A program made the position numbers and the translations under genes. From contig NMRA01000885.1 in assembly GCA_002633005.1 (NCBI GenBank), forward strand, positions 6,185 through 33,841: 27,657 nt of DNA, read 5' to 3'. Source of the DNA: Phoronis australis (Eukaryota > Phoronida > Phoronidae). The notes under the pieces are model-generated. The model was given only the letters and a program-made list of their open reading frames with translations, was not told where the DNA came from and did not search any database. Positions 1 through 13,340 of the stretch are shown here, one piece after another (position 1 is the stretch's first letter; every line of letters starts with the position of its first letter).

Positions 1-229
1 CCCCCCCACACACCACACTTTTTCATATACGACTTTTCGTATGCTAAAAAGGTGTGTATAAGCAGATGTTCCACCAAAAATTTTTGCTGGTGGCGTGACT
101 CATACCCAGATGTGCACAAATATGGTTTCACGAAACTTGTGAGCCACGTTCATGCGACGAAATCGAGAAGGGTTTTAAATTATCTTAAGAAAACCTCAAC
201 AGACATGTTAAGTGCCAGAAACTTACCAG

Positions 230-396
230 GATGCATGGAAATTTCACTATTTGACTACAAAAACAAAAAATTGTCTTACACGGATGGGGGAAACCCCCCT
301 CCCGACCTCCCCTCCTCTCGGCGCCATGCGCCTCGGATTCGACCTTTGCGGGAATATTAACCCCCCCTCTTACTGAAAACGTAGATCCGCCGCTGA
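230..396. repeat. C-rich dispersed repeat end
   Basis: An AT-rich stretch passes into runs of C (around 293-330 and 361-368) and then ends in a string close to GTAGATCCGCCGCTGAG. Ends of this style, C-rich and closing with 'gatccgccactg'-like words, recur as interspersed repeats in several invertebrate genomes; that is recalled knowledge, not searched. The stretch abuts a LINE fragment at about 396/397, where the LINE reading frame stops abruptly, as expected at an insertion or truncation boundary. The left limit is arbitrary. Confidence 0.35.
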
Positions 397-540
397 GGAG
401 TACCTTGAATGGTCATTTATAACGAAGCTGGCTGCTCTACACTGTATGTTTTCTATCTTGTCAACATTGGAGCGAGTGGAGGGATCCCCCGGCATACAGA
501 GGAGGAGTATTCGAGCCCACGAAAATAGCTCACTTGCGAG
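397..540 (-). pseudogene. CR1/Jockey-type LINE reverse transcriptase C-terminal fragment
   Basis: The minus strand encodes a short piece with the words DPSTRSNVDKIENIQ, CRAASFVINDHSRYSS. This is the segment typically found just after the reverse transcriptase domain of CR1/Jockey-superfamily LINEs (pattern: dk-lE-iQrRAarFv-ndySryss). The match ends at about 397, where the C-rich repeat begins, and no upstream RT motifs are readable beyond about 540, so this is only a relic. The family assignment rests on motif recall. The specific clade is uncertain. Confidence 0.6.
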
Positions 541-1544
541 TTTCCAGTTAGTCAACATGACGTCACCGGAAGTAGGGTAAGACCCGCCATATTGTCCTTG
601 TTTTGCCTCGAGTCTTTGCTACACACGCTAAATCTTACCGGAGTTCTTATGGAGAATTTCATGGTTAAAACGTCAACAAAACTTAAGAGATGGTAGATGG
701 ATCGTGGAATAACTGTGGATGGACGAAGAAAATGTGAACTTGTTATGTTGTCGAAGCTGTGAACGGACCAAACTTGGAACTGGACCCGGAAGGCCTGAAT
801 GCCGCAGGCATACAAGGGGTCGATAGCCTGATGTCTCCATCAAAGTCACTCATTTCAAAATAAAATCAAATGAAACGTGCTTATGTGCACATGGACTTAT
901 AATTAACACATACCATGACTCCGGGTACAACTTAGTCAACAAATAACTTGGCTTGAATATATCTATGAAACCTCGCTGTTCGCTCGAGTTTCTCGCATCG
1001 GTCGCCGTTTTGAGGGACTTACGTGAAATCTTGCCTGTTGACGAACAAAAAGTCCAAGGGACACAAATCCTACAAATTGATCACTTGATGTCTTCCCATG
1101 CTATTTTACAAGTGTCGACCATGATTAGCAGACGACCTACATGCCGCAAACCATAATCATACGTTCAATGACTCCTGGTTCTCTATGGATACCTTTCAGT
1201 CAAGACATCCGAGTCATCCTGGCCAAAGCCAGCTTTGCAATGGTGGATTGTTGCAATACCGGCCAGGTATTCTTAAAGACCTATGAATGTACAGCCTATA
1301 GTTACGCTTGAAAACAAGCAGGAAATGGTTCGACACAAAGCAAAGATCATTTCCAAACTGCAAAACGTTCCAAGAATTCACGGTGCGTCGACACTAGGTG
1401 TTTGTACACATTTATTACAAAAACAGATACATATGCAAATGTTATACACAACGCAACACAACAAAGTACAGAATTGCAAAAAAATTCGATTGTTACTTCC
1501 AAGTTTTATGCATTTAAAAAGTACTAGTTAAATTTCTATTCTGG
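541..1544. other. No recognisable gene
   Basis: Only short open frames (up to ~87 codons) occur here and none shows a motif I recognise. The 550-840 part is less AT-rich than its surroundings and could be an old exon or transposon piece, but nothing supports a specific call. Confidence 0.4.
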
Positions 1545-1702
1545 CATTTGGTCAATTCTTTGGCTTTATTCATGTTTCAAAAACACATTTCCAATTCTCC
1601 CGTTTTTTCATTAAATATCCGTGTGCTTAAAGCACTGACCTCTACATTAAAGCACACTATCAAAAATACGACATATTAAATTAGGTTTGAGGTTAGCAAA
1701 TT

Positions 1703-1948
1703 TCATTTTAAAAACGAAAATTTTTGTTTGTAAAAGATCCGGTTAAAAATTCTATTTAGTTCATCTTGAAGACCAAATATTATGGCGGTTTTATCTACTT
1801 CAAAATTTTCTTGCAGTGCAGTCATTAACCAGAGACGTACCCCATGCCACAAAGAGTTAATATATTCACACTTAAAGAATAAATGTTCTAACGTATCGGG
1901 AATGTATTTACAAATTGTGCAAGCATCTAAGTCAACATATCTAATCAT
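1703..1948 (-). pseudogene. LINE C-terminal zinc-binding segment
   Basis: An 81-codon open frame reads CTICKYIPDTLEHLFFKCEYINSLW when joined in order: C-x2-C, then HLF, then C, a tryptophan following. This is the Cys/His motif near the C terminus of L1/Tx1-like ORF2 proteins ('CxxC..etleHLFw.C..v..fW'). Downstream (about 1640-1590) another frame gives a 'kreNWkcvFe'-like end, the usual last block. It belongs to the same LINE as the RT at 2582-3540. Confidence 0.7.
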
Positions 1949-2581
1949 ATCTAAAAATAATTAATAGGTAAAAGTTGGAAAAGGTGCAAAAGTTACCATT
2001 CCAATACAAAAAAGCATTCACAGATGTTATACCTTTTCAATGAACGATTCATAAATACTAGGGCCGTATTCCTCCCTATATAGTCTTGGTCCACACATTA
2101 ATTGACACCGCATCTTCGTGTCCTGAAATAGTTTCCTTGTAAACTAAAAATTTCTCCAATACCAGAAGCATTCTCTCCAAAACTAGTTACATTTATCTAA
2201 TCTAGTTAACCTTCAGTCTCCATTGCACAACATTCCATCTCTAGTAAGCCCGATATCTTTTTGCAACAAATACGTTAAAAAGAATCTACTAACCCATGAA
2301 ATTTTTAAAGAATGTTACATTTCCTGACAACTATCATCTTCAATCAACCCTCTTCTATGGATTTAATGAGTATTTCTCTTTTTATTTTATCAGGTTTACC
2401 GTCCCAATTAAACTTTAAGTTTCAATGTCGGCAAAAGTAATATCATTGGGACTCGGAAGCAACGTTAGCACAAGTGCTTTTAATACTATGACCTTTCCAA
2501 AGATAACTTTCTGCGAGACCATATGTTTATCAGATACTTCATTTCTGTTATTTTTACATCGAAGTGGTATTTGGATACATT

Positions 2582-3540
2582 TTAAAAGTTCACGTTGAAA
2601 TTAATACCCAGAAGCTTAAAAAACATCACTCCATTTTGGTTTCCAACGCGTGCAGTGAAACACTTCTTAAGAGTATTCTCTACTTCCAGTCCACACACCA
2701 CTTTTGTCTTAGAATAGTTTATCTTCAGCCCCGACATCCCTGCACAGAACTCTAGGTTGTTCATAAATGCTGCCAGAGATCTTGGAGGTCCGTCTAATGT
2801 GAAAGTTGTGTCATCTGCGTATTGTGTTATAACGAAGTCATCGTAGTCGATTTTAATACCTTTCACTTCAGGATCATGCTTAATCAATAAAGGCAAAATT
2901 TCAGCACACAAAAAAATATAAGAGGAGAGAGTATCACCTTGTCGACATCTGTGTTCCAGTATGAAATTGTCTGACAGAAACACATTTTGTATAACACGGG
3001 CAAATGGTTTATTATGAAAAGTTCATATATATCGAATAATATAGGACTTCGAATTGAAATTATTCAGGACTTGGAAATACCAAGACCAAGGAAACACTGT
3101 CAAAATCTTTTTCAAAATCTATCAACACGAGTAATCCACGAATGTTATATTTGTGCGTAGCCTATAATCTATAATATCATAAATTAGTCTGGTGTTCTTT
3201 CCCATAAATCTTCCTTTTATAAATCTTGTTTGGGTATTTTAAATCAGCTTGTCTGGAACTTTTTTAATTCTGCTTGCAGCACGTCCCGAAGCTAGTTTAT
3301 ATACACTTTTCATTAAAGTTATTGGTCGTCATTTCAAAAACTGTTTCCGACTGTCTAGTTTTGGAATACATGCAATAATCCCAGTACGTTGAGTTTTAGT
3401 CATTTGCCCCTTTTCAAAACTACCCTCGGTGTGCCGCAATACAAAATATTTTTGATGTCTTCCCCAAAAAGCTTCAAAAATTCCATCTTAAAGCCATCAG
3501 AGCCTGGAATGTTCTCAATGTTTTTGTATATTCTGAAACT
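2582..3540 (-). pseudogene. LINE reverse transcriptase domain, broken
   Basis: In order on the minus strand I read PGSDGFKMEF (about 3520), GIIACIPK (about 3380), a block resembling RPITLMKSVYKLASGRAASR (about 3330-3265), then CRQGDTLSSYIFLCAEILPL (about 2945-2890) and finally ITQYADDTTFTLDG (about 2835-2795), the YADD catalytic pair. These are the standard RT blocks of the L1/Tx1 group. Several frame changes occur between 3540 and 2983; the last 133 codons (2983-2582) are open. The catalytic aspartates are kept, but the domain cannot be made as one chain. Confidence 0.85.
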
Positions 3541-3958
3541 CCGGGTAATTCATCAATATTGATTTCATTTTCTAATTGGATTGCTTCCAACTCCGAACGT
3601 ACAGGTAACTGACAGTGTACGCTATTCAACGCTTATTCACTCTCAGACCTAGTAAGAGTAAAAATTTTTATAAAAAATAATTGTCTCACATAATTTTTTT
3701 TGATCCGTGATATTTTCTCCTTCTTCTGTTTCTGTAGCATATATCAACTTACTAAAAAGGCTCCTTGATTATAAATTGCAAAATCATTTTTCGGGCGTTT
3801 TCCACTTTCAATCTAATTTGCTATTGATCGGACCTTTCAAAGTTTGTCTTCTTAATTCTTGTAAATGGGTGTAAATAGTTGTTCTTTTTAGATCATCTTC
3901 AGTCGAATTTTCTTTCCTTTCCAGCCTATTAATAGCTTCTTCTAAATTACGTTCACAA

Positions 3959-4201
3959 TTAATTCTTTTTTCTTTTTGAGTAGTCCATAGTGGTGTTACG
4001 GATTTCCATACACATGACGTCTAAGAACAACTGGTCATTAATTACGAATTGAATTTCATTGTTAGAAATTGTATCAGTCATTTGGCAACTGTAAACTGGA
4101 ACAGCACACTGCCGTTTTACCTCAGTAATTTTTCCGTTAACCTTTTTAGTATATTCCAAATGACCCAACAGGGATTTGTTGAGTTTCCAAAGGCCTTTCA
4201 T
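3959..4201 (-). pseudogene. LINE linker between endonuclease and reverse transcriptase
   Basis: An 80-codon open frame begins GLWKLNKSLLGHLEY and ends with MEIRNTTMDYSKRKKN. In Tx1/L1-like ORF2 proteins the stretch after the endonuclease has the same words (GfWKlNnSLL-d-eY ... lKmeIR-fti-YskrKkk), so this piece joins the EN and RT parts of the same element. It lies exactly between them and on the same strand. It is an internal frame, not a separate gene. Confidence 0.7.
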
Positions 4202-4209
4202 TCCCTCTA

Positions 4210-4903
4210 AAGATTTTTTTTTAATTCAAGAGTACACCTGAAATGATCTGATTGGTAACTATTTATTATGCTAATTTCACACAAAAAGTGAAGCAAATTT
4301 TTTGAAAGTAAGAAAAGTCCACTCTCGCCTGCTTGATTGGATTTTTGTATAACGCTTTAAATTCGGGTAGAATTCCCGAATTGGATCTACGAGGTAGCAC
4401 ATTTGTGTTTGCTCATTTAATTTTTCACTGGCATTTGGATTATTGCGGTGCTTTTAGTAGTGCTTGCCTTTATATTGGTGTAAAACTAGATTGAAATCCT
4501 AACATGCAATATTTTTTTCATTACCCACCTTCTCAATTTCCGGCTTAAAACGTTTTGAAAAAGTCAGGATTGTCCTCATTTGGACCATCTAAGTTTACAA
4601 ATGTAATTATTCTTCCCACCATTGTTATATCAAGTAATATACACCTGTATAATATCTGCTTTTGTCGCTTCTCCAACCGTGTATTTGATGTTCAAAATTA
4701 TTACTCAGCAATGGTTCGAATCCTCTTAAATTGCCTTTGAATGAACTGAAAAAACAGGAAAACGCCCACGCTAACTGGAATTGATCCTCCAAAGCCCTCA
4801 CAAAATAAGTATCTTGAAGAATACTTGGTGTATGACAAAGTCTTTGGCCGGAATCTCCCAAGTCCCTGACAGTTTTCAGAAAGTATCTTATTAACTTCCA
4901 TTT
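4210..4903 (-). pseudogene. LINE endonuclease domain, frameshifted
   Basis: A start codon at 4901 opens a frame with NCQGLG, the usual first block of the LINE exonuclease-endonuclease-phosphatase fold, where the N is a metal-site residue. After a frameshift, another frame gives FFSSFKGNLRG and then LSNNFEHQIHG, matching the conserved 'sRGvaiL..nnfe' stretch. Further on come ITFVNLDGPNEDNPDFF and a DFNLVL block, the catalytic 'GDFN' with the G lost, and near 4340 a segment like the 'kryTW..p..eSRLD' region. Target nicking would have been its role. At least three frame changes and several stops mean it cannot be translated as one protein. Confidence 0.75.
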
Positions 4904-7269
4904 TTGTTGAAAATTACTTTGTGGACTACAACTCAGTGACATTAAACATTTAACGTTTTCAACTGGATTATTTTTTCGGCACGTGCTTCCAGTAAATGTT
5001 TGCAACCTGTTTATCATAAAAACATATCCAAGAGAAGAAAAACAATATACAAACAGGAGCCCTGAATGTGAGAAGACAGTCATCCTATGCAACTAAAGCC
5101 CTGAATATTTGAATGGTTACTGTGGTTACAAATGTATACCCCATGGAATGGCAAGCTGAATGAAGAACAATAGAAGCGCTCTGAATGAACGTGGCATTTG
5201 AGCGGAAACCATTGATACAGTATAACCCTGCATCCCGTTAAATAATGCTTGGACCTCACTAAAAGCAAGACTTCGCGAGGTTTCGTGAGATATTGCCGTG
5301 TATTTCAAATGAGATCATGTGACTTTGTCTAGATTTTAGCTAGATCCTAGTGTAGGTCCTAGCGTTACTGAACGCACGCCTAATATAGTTACTGCCATGG
5401 AGCAAATATACAGCACCGGCACACAGCAAAAATTAAATCAACTTAAAGCTTGTCATTGCAAGAGATAAATAGCTAAAGAAAAGAATCCCAATATGAACTA
5501 AAACGTAAAACAGATAGCTGTGTAGAGAAACTGAAACACCAAATTAATACAAAATACATTTAAAAGTAGTAGTACCAAATTACGATGAGACAAATATTCT
5601 GCTCAAATAGATTTAATACAAAAAAAATTTAACGTAGCCTAAAATATTTACCCAATTCCGCACAATCTGACGACTAACTAAACTTAAGTAACCGCACGCC
5701 GCCAACATTAGTCATCTTACTCACACCAAATGTCGTTCCAGCGTTGATTTCAGGCGTACACAATTACTAAAACCGTCCACGAACTCGTTAACTTGTTCCA
5801 TTTTTTAATTTCCTGATAAGAATTATTCCTCTTTTTGATGAAGGTATTCCCAATTCTCACATATGCCGATTAGATGTGTCCCTGTTTCACTAATCTGCGA
5901 CATTCTGCAAAAATTCCAGCTTTTATCTTTGTGAGATTTTCATTGATAAATATTTTTCGCACCGAGGCACGTCCTTGGTCCACCTGTGTAACTGAAATTC
6001 TATTCGTTTACGATAACTGATAAACTTAGGAATGATCGGACTAGGTTTACCGCTGGCATCTTTCTTAAAAGCACCCAACCTGTGGGTGCGGTCTAATTCA
6101 GTTACGGGCTTGGCAACTTACAACAATAGGCTTACCTCAAAATCCAATTGCTGCACTGCTGCGTGGTGGTTTGGTAATTGGCCAAATTATGTTGCACACC
6201 CACAAGATTAATGAGAATCATATTATTGCAGAATTAAACACAAGTTTTAGGTTGTAAAACTCACACGTATTATCCAATTTTTGATATTTTTAAAAAATCC
6301 GATCACGTGTACGTTTTGCGAACTATTCAAATACGTTTTCTACAAACTTTAAAACGAAAAATCAGAACTACTATTTTAGACCCGAACGTGTTCAGGGTTT
6401 TTTCATTGTCTAGAAAACGGTATCATCAGCAGTGCGACTAATTAACCACAACAGCATGGTGTTTTTTATTTAAACCAGCAAATTCTGTGGTGCGCAAACC
6501 GGTCGAGTTGCTCAATCCCGATTTGATAGGGTGTCAACATAAGATTTTTTTCATAATCTGTCTGTATTCATGGGGATGAATGGATGAAAAATGTTAGGAT
6601 TTATACATTTAACATCAGTTAAAACTCCTGTGTTCAAGTTTTAAACAAATGCATTCTAACCGAGGGTAATAACGATTTTTGAACTTACTAGTTTCAAGGC
6701 CTGTACTGACAATTTCAACCTGAGGTAGGAAATTATTTACTTCGCCAACTCTTTCAGACATTGTGTTGTGTTCGGGGATAGGTATTTGTATCAAAGAAAT
6801 TTTGTCCATAATTAAGCTCTGTCGTAGTCAATAAAAGTATGTTGCTTACAGTCCCGATGTTCTACCGGCCCCTTGATTAGCTGCTATTATTCAATTGAGA
6901 GCCTTCAATCGATGATTGTATGCAGACTCTAGAATCGCAGGGTAACCCATTCCGTGTAAGCAACGCCCAAGGTGTATACACGGTTAGAATCGTCGATTAG
7001 CTACATGTAAAAACAATATGGAGGATTCCTGACTACGCCATCTCTGCATATGCAGTGCATCTAGCGGTGTCATGTTCAGAGGGGCCTGCTATTTTCCCTC
7101 CAAACTTCATTGGGAATATGCAGGTCTGTTTTGCTAATGTACTTGATAAGCCAGTACTGCGGTGACTGCTCCAAACTGTCCGAGTCTTTAAACGCACAAT
7201 TTATTAATGAGCGGAGGGAACATGGTAACAAAAACTTTCGTATTAAGACGAATTATTCATATGCCGGAT
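4904..7269. other. AT-rich region without supported gene
   Basis: This holds only short open frames without recognisable motifs. The first part (4904-5400) may be the 5' region of the Tx1-like LINE, but no ORF1 feature (coiled coil, zinc knuckle, RRM) could be read. A less AT-rich patch at 6080-6180 shows no motif I can name. Confidence 0.4.
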
Positions 7270-7737
7270 GTTTGTGCTTGCCTCTGACGTTCCACCACTC
7301 ATTAATAATTTCAGGGCTTAATGGCTGACATTTTGGTGCATTTAATTTGCATGAAGTTGGGCCTGTTCTTCAAAAGGGTAAAAATAACTTTTATAGAAAT
7401 AATGCATTATATATACAGCTTGTTCTGCTTGTCTCTGACAGATCTTCCTCCACTCATGAATAATTTTTGCATTTAAACGGTGACATTTTGGAGCGCTTAA
7501 ATTGCATGAGCTTTGGCATATGCTTCAAAACGGTAAAAGTCATAGAAGAATGCATAATATATGCAGTGTTTGTGCTTGCCTCTTACAATTGTTCCTACAC
7601 TCATTAATGATTTCTGCGCTTAAAGTGTGACATTTTGGATCCCCTAATGTACATGAGCCTAGGCATGTTCCTCAAAACAGTAACACAAAACTTTTATAAA
7701 AATGCTTTATAGACCCCGCATGTTTGTGTTTGCCTCC
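7270..7737. repeat. Tandem repeat array, ~150-bp units, about 3.1 copies
   Basis: The phrase GTTTGTGCTTGCCTCTGAC recurs in diverged form starting at 7270, 7420, 7568 and 7722, giving a period of 148-154 bp. Within each unit the order is the same: an ACTCATTAATAATTT-like word, a GTGACATTTTGG-like word, a CATGAGCNTNGGCATGTTC-like word, TTCAAAANGGTAA and TTTTATAGAAATNATGC. The units are visibly diverged, perhaps 65-75% identical by eye. Weak partial similarity is present just upstream (7200-7260). No coding potential is shared by the units. Confidence 0.75.
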
Positions 7738-8019
7738 AGTTTTTTTCGTCTCATATATTTCATGTTTGACTTGATGAAATACAGCAACACTAGAAGTGCC
7801 CACTGGTCTTTTTCATATATTTATTGTAACCAACTGGCAATTAAAATACAAACGCATTTAAACATACATAAACATTTACCAGCGTTATAGTTGTACTAAG
7901 TTCCATTCGTTGTGATTTTCTAACGTACCATTGATTTTACTAACAGTAAATTGTATTTCTATATTCCTATAGTTTTTCAAAACTCTAGTGACATCAGTGG
8001 CAAGCAAATTTTGTTCTGC
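7738..8019. other. Nothing recognised
   Basis: This is AT-rich sequence between the tandem array and the second LINE fragment. I see no frame, splice pattern or repeat that I can support. Confidence 0.4.
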
Positions 8020-8995
8020 ATTCTACATTGATCAGTGAATTTTTGTTATCAAAATTACAAGATTTGTATTGTTGTTACATTCGGTATTCCCAAACAAAAT
8101 GTCAAAGTCTTTTAAAAAATCTGCCGTAAGGAAATCCTCACAAACTTTCCTCCAGAACTCTCTTACACATCTGCATTCCACATACATAGTCTCTTTATGC
8201 TCAGAGCAAAATTTGCAACAGTCATTCTCTTGAACTTTAATTAACGTTAAGAACACATTTATTATTGTAATACGGCGTACTGTTTTGTACTGTACCTTAA
8301 GTATGAATGTAACGGTCACGTTTTTCTTGAAAGTTCTACACTAATCTGTAGTAAACAAATCACATCATCAGTGTACTGACCTCAGGGGTCGTGCCAATCA
8401 AACAGAACAACGAAATAAAACAATACAACTAAAAACAGAGTCAGTCTACATTCTGACGACAGTAACGTTAAAACATACGGTAATAGATAAGTTTTGGACC
8501 AATCAAAATCATCAACAGAAGAAAAGTATAAATATCTAGCTCTCGTCTGCAGGGCACTGTCCACATGCCTATTTGGGGATTCCAAAAATTTTGGCGAATG
8601 TCTTCGGAAAGTTTTAGCACCCTGTTGGTGCGCTGACGACATGCAACAGAAGAGCAAAACTTCATAGGTAATTTTTGTTTTACGCTATTCAGACTGGGAA
8701 CAGACAGCTAACCAAATTTGAGAAACTGACTTCACAAACATGTCTGGTCTAAGAACGTACCCTTTATCCAAAAATTTCTTTTTAATGATTGTAAAGTCAG
8801 AATTAGTCCATCATCATTTAGTAAATCTCTCACCGTTCTTAATCTCTTCTTATACATGCACCTCTGTTGAATAAAGTCAAGCTTTATGTTTGCTAGTGGA
8901 ACAAAACTCGTCACAAATTTCTTCCATGCCAAGGAGATATCCAGCCAAAATCTATTACCAGTAAGAATGTGGATAGTTCTAAATCTCACCTTCGA
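8020..8995 (-). mobile_element. 3' fragment of a second Tx1/L1-like LINE
   Basis: Minus-strand frames give, in order: FWLDISLAWKKFV (about 8950-8910), KRLRTVRDLLNDDGLIL followed by a LQSLKRNF block (about 8860-8785), DDFDWSKTYLLPYVLT (about 8510-8465), and VQENDCCKFC, CSEHKETMY, VECRCVREFW (about 8245-8145). These match the post-RT portion of Tx1/L1-like ORF2: the 'irtv.Dll.edG' block, the 'idWskiY.lp...t' block and the CxxC...H...C segment, whose histidine part is lost here. Frames change several times. RT and endonuclease are absent, so this is a 5'-truncated or interrupted, inactive copy distinct from the one at 1545-4903. Confidence 0.7.
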
Positions 8996-9801
8996 CATGC
9001 TCGTTCCCCACAACCCTTGAGCCCTTCGACCCTCACAACCCGTGAGCCCCTCGACCCACGACCCAAAACTCTCTCGACCAAGTCTACGACAAGCTCGACA
9101 GGATGTGAACATACAACAAGCGCTGACTTTGAAGGACCGATGATTTGGCCGTGAGCTTGGCTGGCTTTTACCTGTTTTTTGCAATTAAGAGAGTATATTC
9201 GACAACTTTGAAAGCCCAAACCGAAACAAACAACGCTAAAAACGTTTCAGATGTCGTGCTCGGCAGAACCTACATGTAATCGTCTCGTCTGCTCTTCAGT
9301 GAATGGCAAGTTCAATCTTTTTTGTAGAGAGTGCAAGGAACCGACAAAACTGTAATTTCATCAGTAAATGCAGTTTGAAGAAACAAGCTGTTATTTATAA
9401 AGTAGTTCAATGTTATATGGAGTAAATTGTAAACGAGTATACAACAGAAAACAATGAAAATGTGACTGTACAGTTATGTACGTCAACGTACTCTCTCGCT
9501 AAGTTTAGTAGAACTGGGCAATTGGTAGCCACTTGTGGAATTATTTCCGTTACAACGATAGCGCAATGCGCTATTTCAGATCGAGTTCTCTGTTCTTAAT
9601 CACTAGAACAGACTCGCGTGTAGGAAAGTTACTCAGTGACGTAATAAGATTATGCATTATGTAAAAATCGCAAAAACCTCTATTGCCACAGGTCGTTTGA
9701 AGACGGGGTCATGGGTCGTGTTGTCAAGGGGTTGTGGGTCGAGGGGGCGTGAGTCGAGGGGTGTAGGGGTCGAGGGAGTGGAAGGGTTTTTAGAACTATC
9801 C
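8971..9801. mobile_element. Candidate non-autonomous element with inverted GC-rich ends
   Basis: The 13-mer GGATAGTTCTAAA at 8971-8983 reappears as its exact reverse complement at 9789-9801. Just inside each end lies a GC-rich stretch of repeated ACCCNTCGACCC/ACAACCC words (about 8999-9090) and its inverted counterpart, GGGTCGAGGG/GGTTGTGGG (about 9705-9785). The 520-bp interior shows no coding frame. This resembles a small terminal-inverted-repeat transposon derivative inserted in the second LINE: LINE-like residues resume weakly on the minus strand beyond 9801. The outer 8 bp on the two sides agree at only 5 of 8 positions, so a target duplication is not established. Superfamily is unknown. 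Confidence 0.45.
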
Positions 9802-10236
9802 GACAATGAGCTTCACAGGGTTAATTTGTTGCCTCTCAATTTCGGAATTAAAAGGTTGGCAATACGTTACTGAATGTTTGCGTATCATCTTGAGGTAATA
9901 AAAAGCTGCAAGTCAAATTTGTTTTACGCTTATTGCTTCTCGGTCAAACTGGCTTTGGCTGATTTCATCAATGTGGCTGAAGGTTCTTCACCATACGATT
10001 TCTTGCGACAACACCCGCCTAATTCTCAATTTCGCATTCCACAAAACGTCTCTACATGTATAAGCAAACACCTCAGCTGGAAAAGGCATTCTTCTGTGAT
10101 TGTGCATGCACAAAACTTAAGCTATGAACTACTTTTTACTTTGTCCCGTATTTCCGGTTTTCATTAATTGCAAAATAAGCCTGACACATTGTGCATATAC
10201 TGTGGATAGCAGTAATAAAATATTGTTTTTTTTCAG
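9802..10236. other. Intron-like or LINE-derived sequence
   Basis: Immediately right of the inverted-repeat candidate, the minus strand gives LIPKLRGNKLTL, a possible continuation of the second LINE ('..GGlnl..' block), at low confidence. From about 9870 on there is a 97-codon plus-strand frame without recognised motifs. The stretch ends with a T-rich tract and CAG at 10221-10236, which would be the acceptor of the following exon. Confidence 0.3.
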
Positions 10237-12748
<2,512 letters not shown>

Positions 12749-12858
12749 AGCTTTGAACAATTGACGCATTCTGAACTTCATAAATTCGTTCAGTGGGTTT
12801 GGACGAAAAAAGGTTGGCACCGCTGAAAGAGGTTGAAAACAGATTTCCCGATGCCAAG
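12749..12858 (+). CDS. Candidate exon of an unidentified host gene
   Basis: The exon is preceded by a pyrimidine-rich tract with TTTCTAG and followed by AAG|GTACTG. It reads SFEQLTHSELHKFVQWVWTK, then meets a run of six A (12806-12811). If the run were seven A the frame would continue as RLAPLKEVENRFPDAK to the donor; as given it hits TGA at once. The exon is phase 0 at both sides when the one-base gap is allowed. The residue pattern (charged and aromatic, no low complexity) looks protein-coding, but I do not recognise the family. The same frame stays open past the donor to 13018, so an unspliced reading is also possible. The frameshift could be real or a homopolymer sequencing error. Confidence 0.4.
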
Positions 12859-13294
12859 GTACTGTCATTGATCAGTCTCACAATTATGAAAGAAAGTAGA
12901 GGTAATTTACGAACATTGAGTTGGAAGAAACTGCACAAGGGCTTAGTCAAAGATGCTGTCAAATATCTGCAAATTATAACGACTATAAATATTGCTAATG
13001 GGAGGCAAATTGTAATCTGAATTTCCCAGTGATTTTGCTCATGTTAGATGGGATTAAATGCTGTTACTCGTACATTGTGACCATGGTGACTGGTATGTGT
13101 TTTCTAGTACCATCTGAACAATGTTAACTTGGTGATTGGCTCTTTTTTGCTGCACAAGACAAAAGTAAGAGGATGAAATGCCGTTCCCCTGTCAGGATGA
13201 CATCTCATTCTGTTAAGAGCAAAAATGACTGGCAGTAACTGTTGGGACAGAGAATTCAAATTACAAAGTTTAATGGCTAAGCCACCTGTAAGAT
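12859..13294. other. Presumed intron left of the nested element
   Basis: No further exon or repeat is seen between the candidate exon and the left target-site copy of the Penelope-like element. The frame continuing from 12793 ends at 13018-13020. Confidence 0.35.
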
Positions 13295-13307
13295 AACTTT
13301 CCTTTTA
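13295..13307. repeat. Probable target-site duplication of the Penelope-like element, left copy
   Basis: AACTTTCCTTTTA here is identical to 19042-19054, directly after the right end of the Penelope-like element. The two 13-mers are in direct orientation and bracket the whole nested structure. Confidence 0.6.
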
Positions 13308-13340
13308 CAATGAATATTTTCAGTCATCCAGTTGGGTCAT

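Larger units (their letters stand above)
1545..4903 (-). mobile_element. Decayed Tx1/L1-like non-LTR retrotransposon (ORF2)
   Basis: Read on the minus strand, scattered frames in the correct order give an apurinic-like endonuclease (4903 to ~4210), a linker (4201-3950), a reverse transcriptase (about 3540-2580) and a C-terminal cysteine/histidine segment (about 1950-1700) followed by a short tail to ~1545. The ~3.3-kb span is what a full EN-RT ORF2 of this group needs, so the copy is close to full length for ORF2. Many stops and frameshifts separate the pieces, so it is dead. No ORF1, poly-A tail or target duplication could be identified. Assignment to the Tx1 branch of the L1 group is from the wording of conserved blocks and is inference. 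Confidence 0.8.

Noticed and set aside
52-360. 102-codon plus-strand frame at the left edge
   Set aside because: Its second half is translated C-rich repeat and its first half has no recognisable feature.
4705-4725. GGTTCGAATCC-like word resembling a tRNA B box
   Set aside because: It lies inside the LINE endonuclease coding relic, and no acceptor stem or A box is present around it.
8986-9219. Frames with repeated Arg/Gly/Val/Glu words
   Set aside because: They translate the GC-rich repeat array at 8999-9090 and do not form a protein domain.
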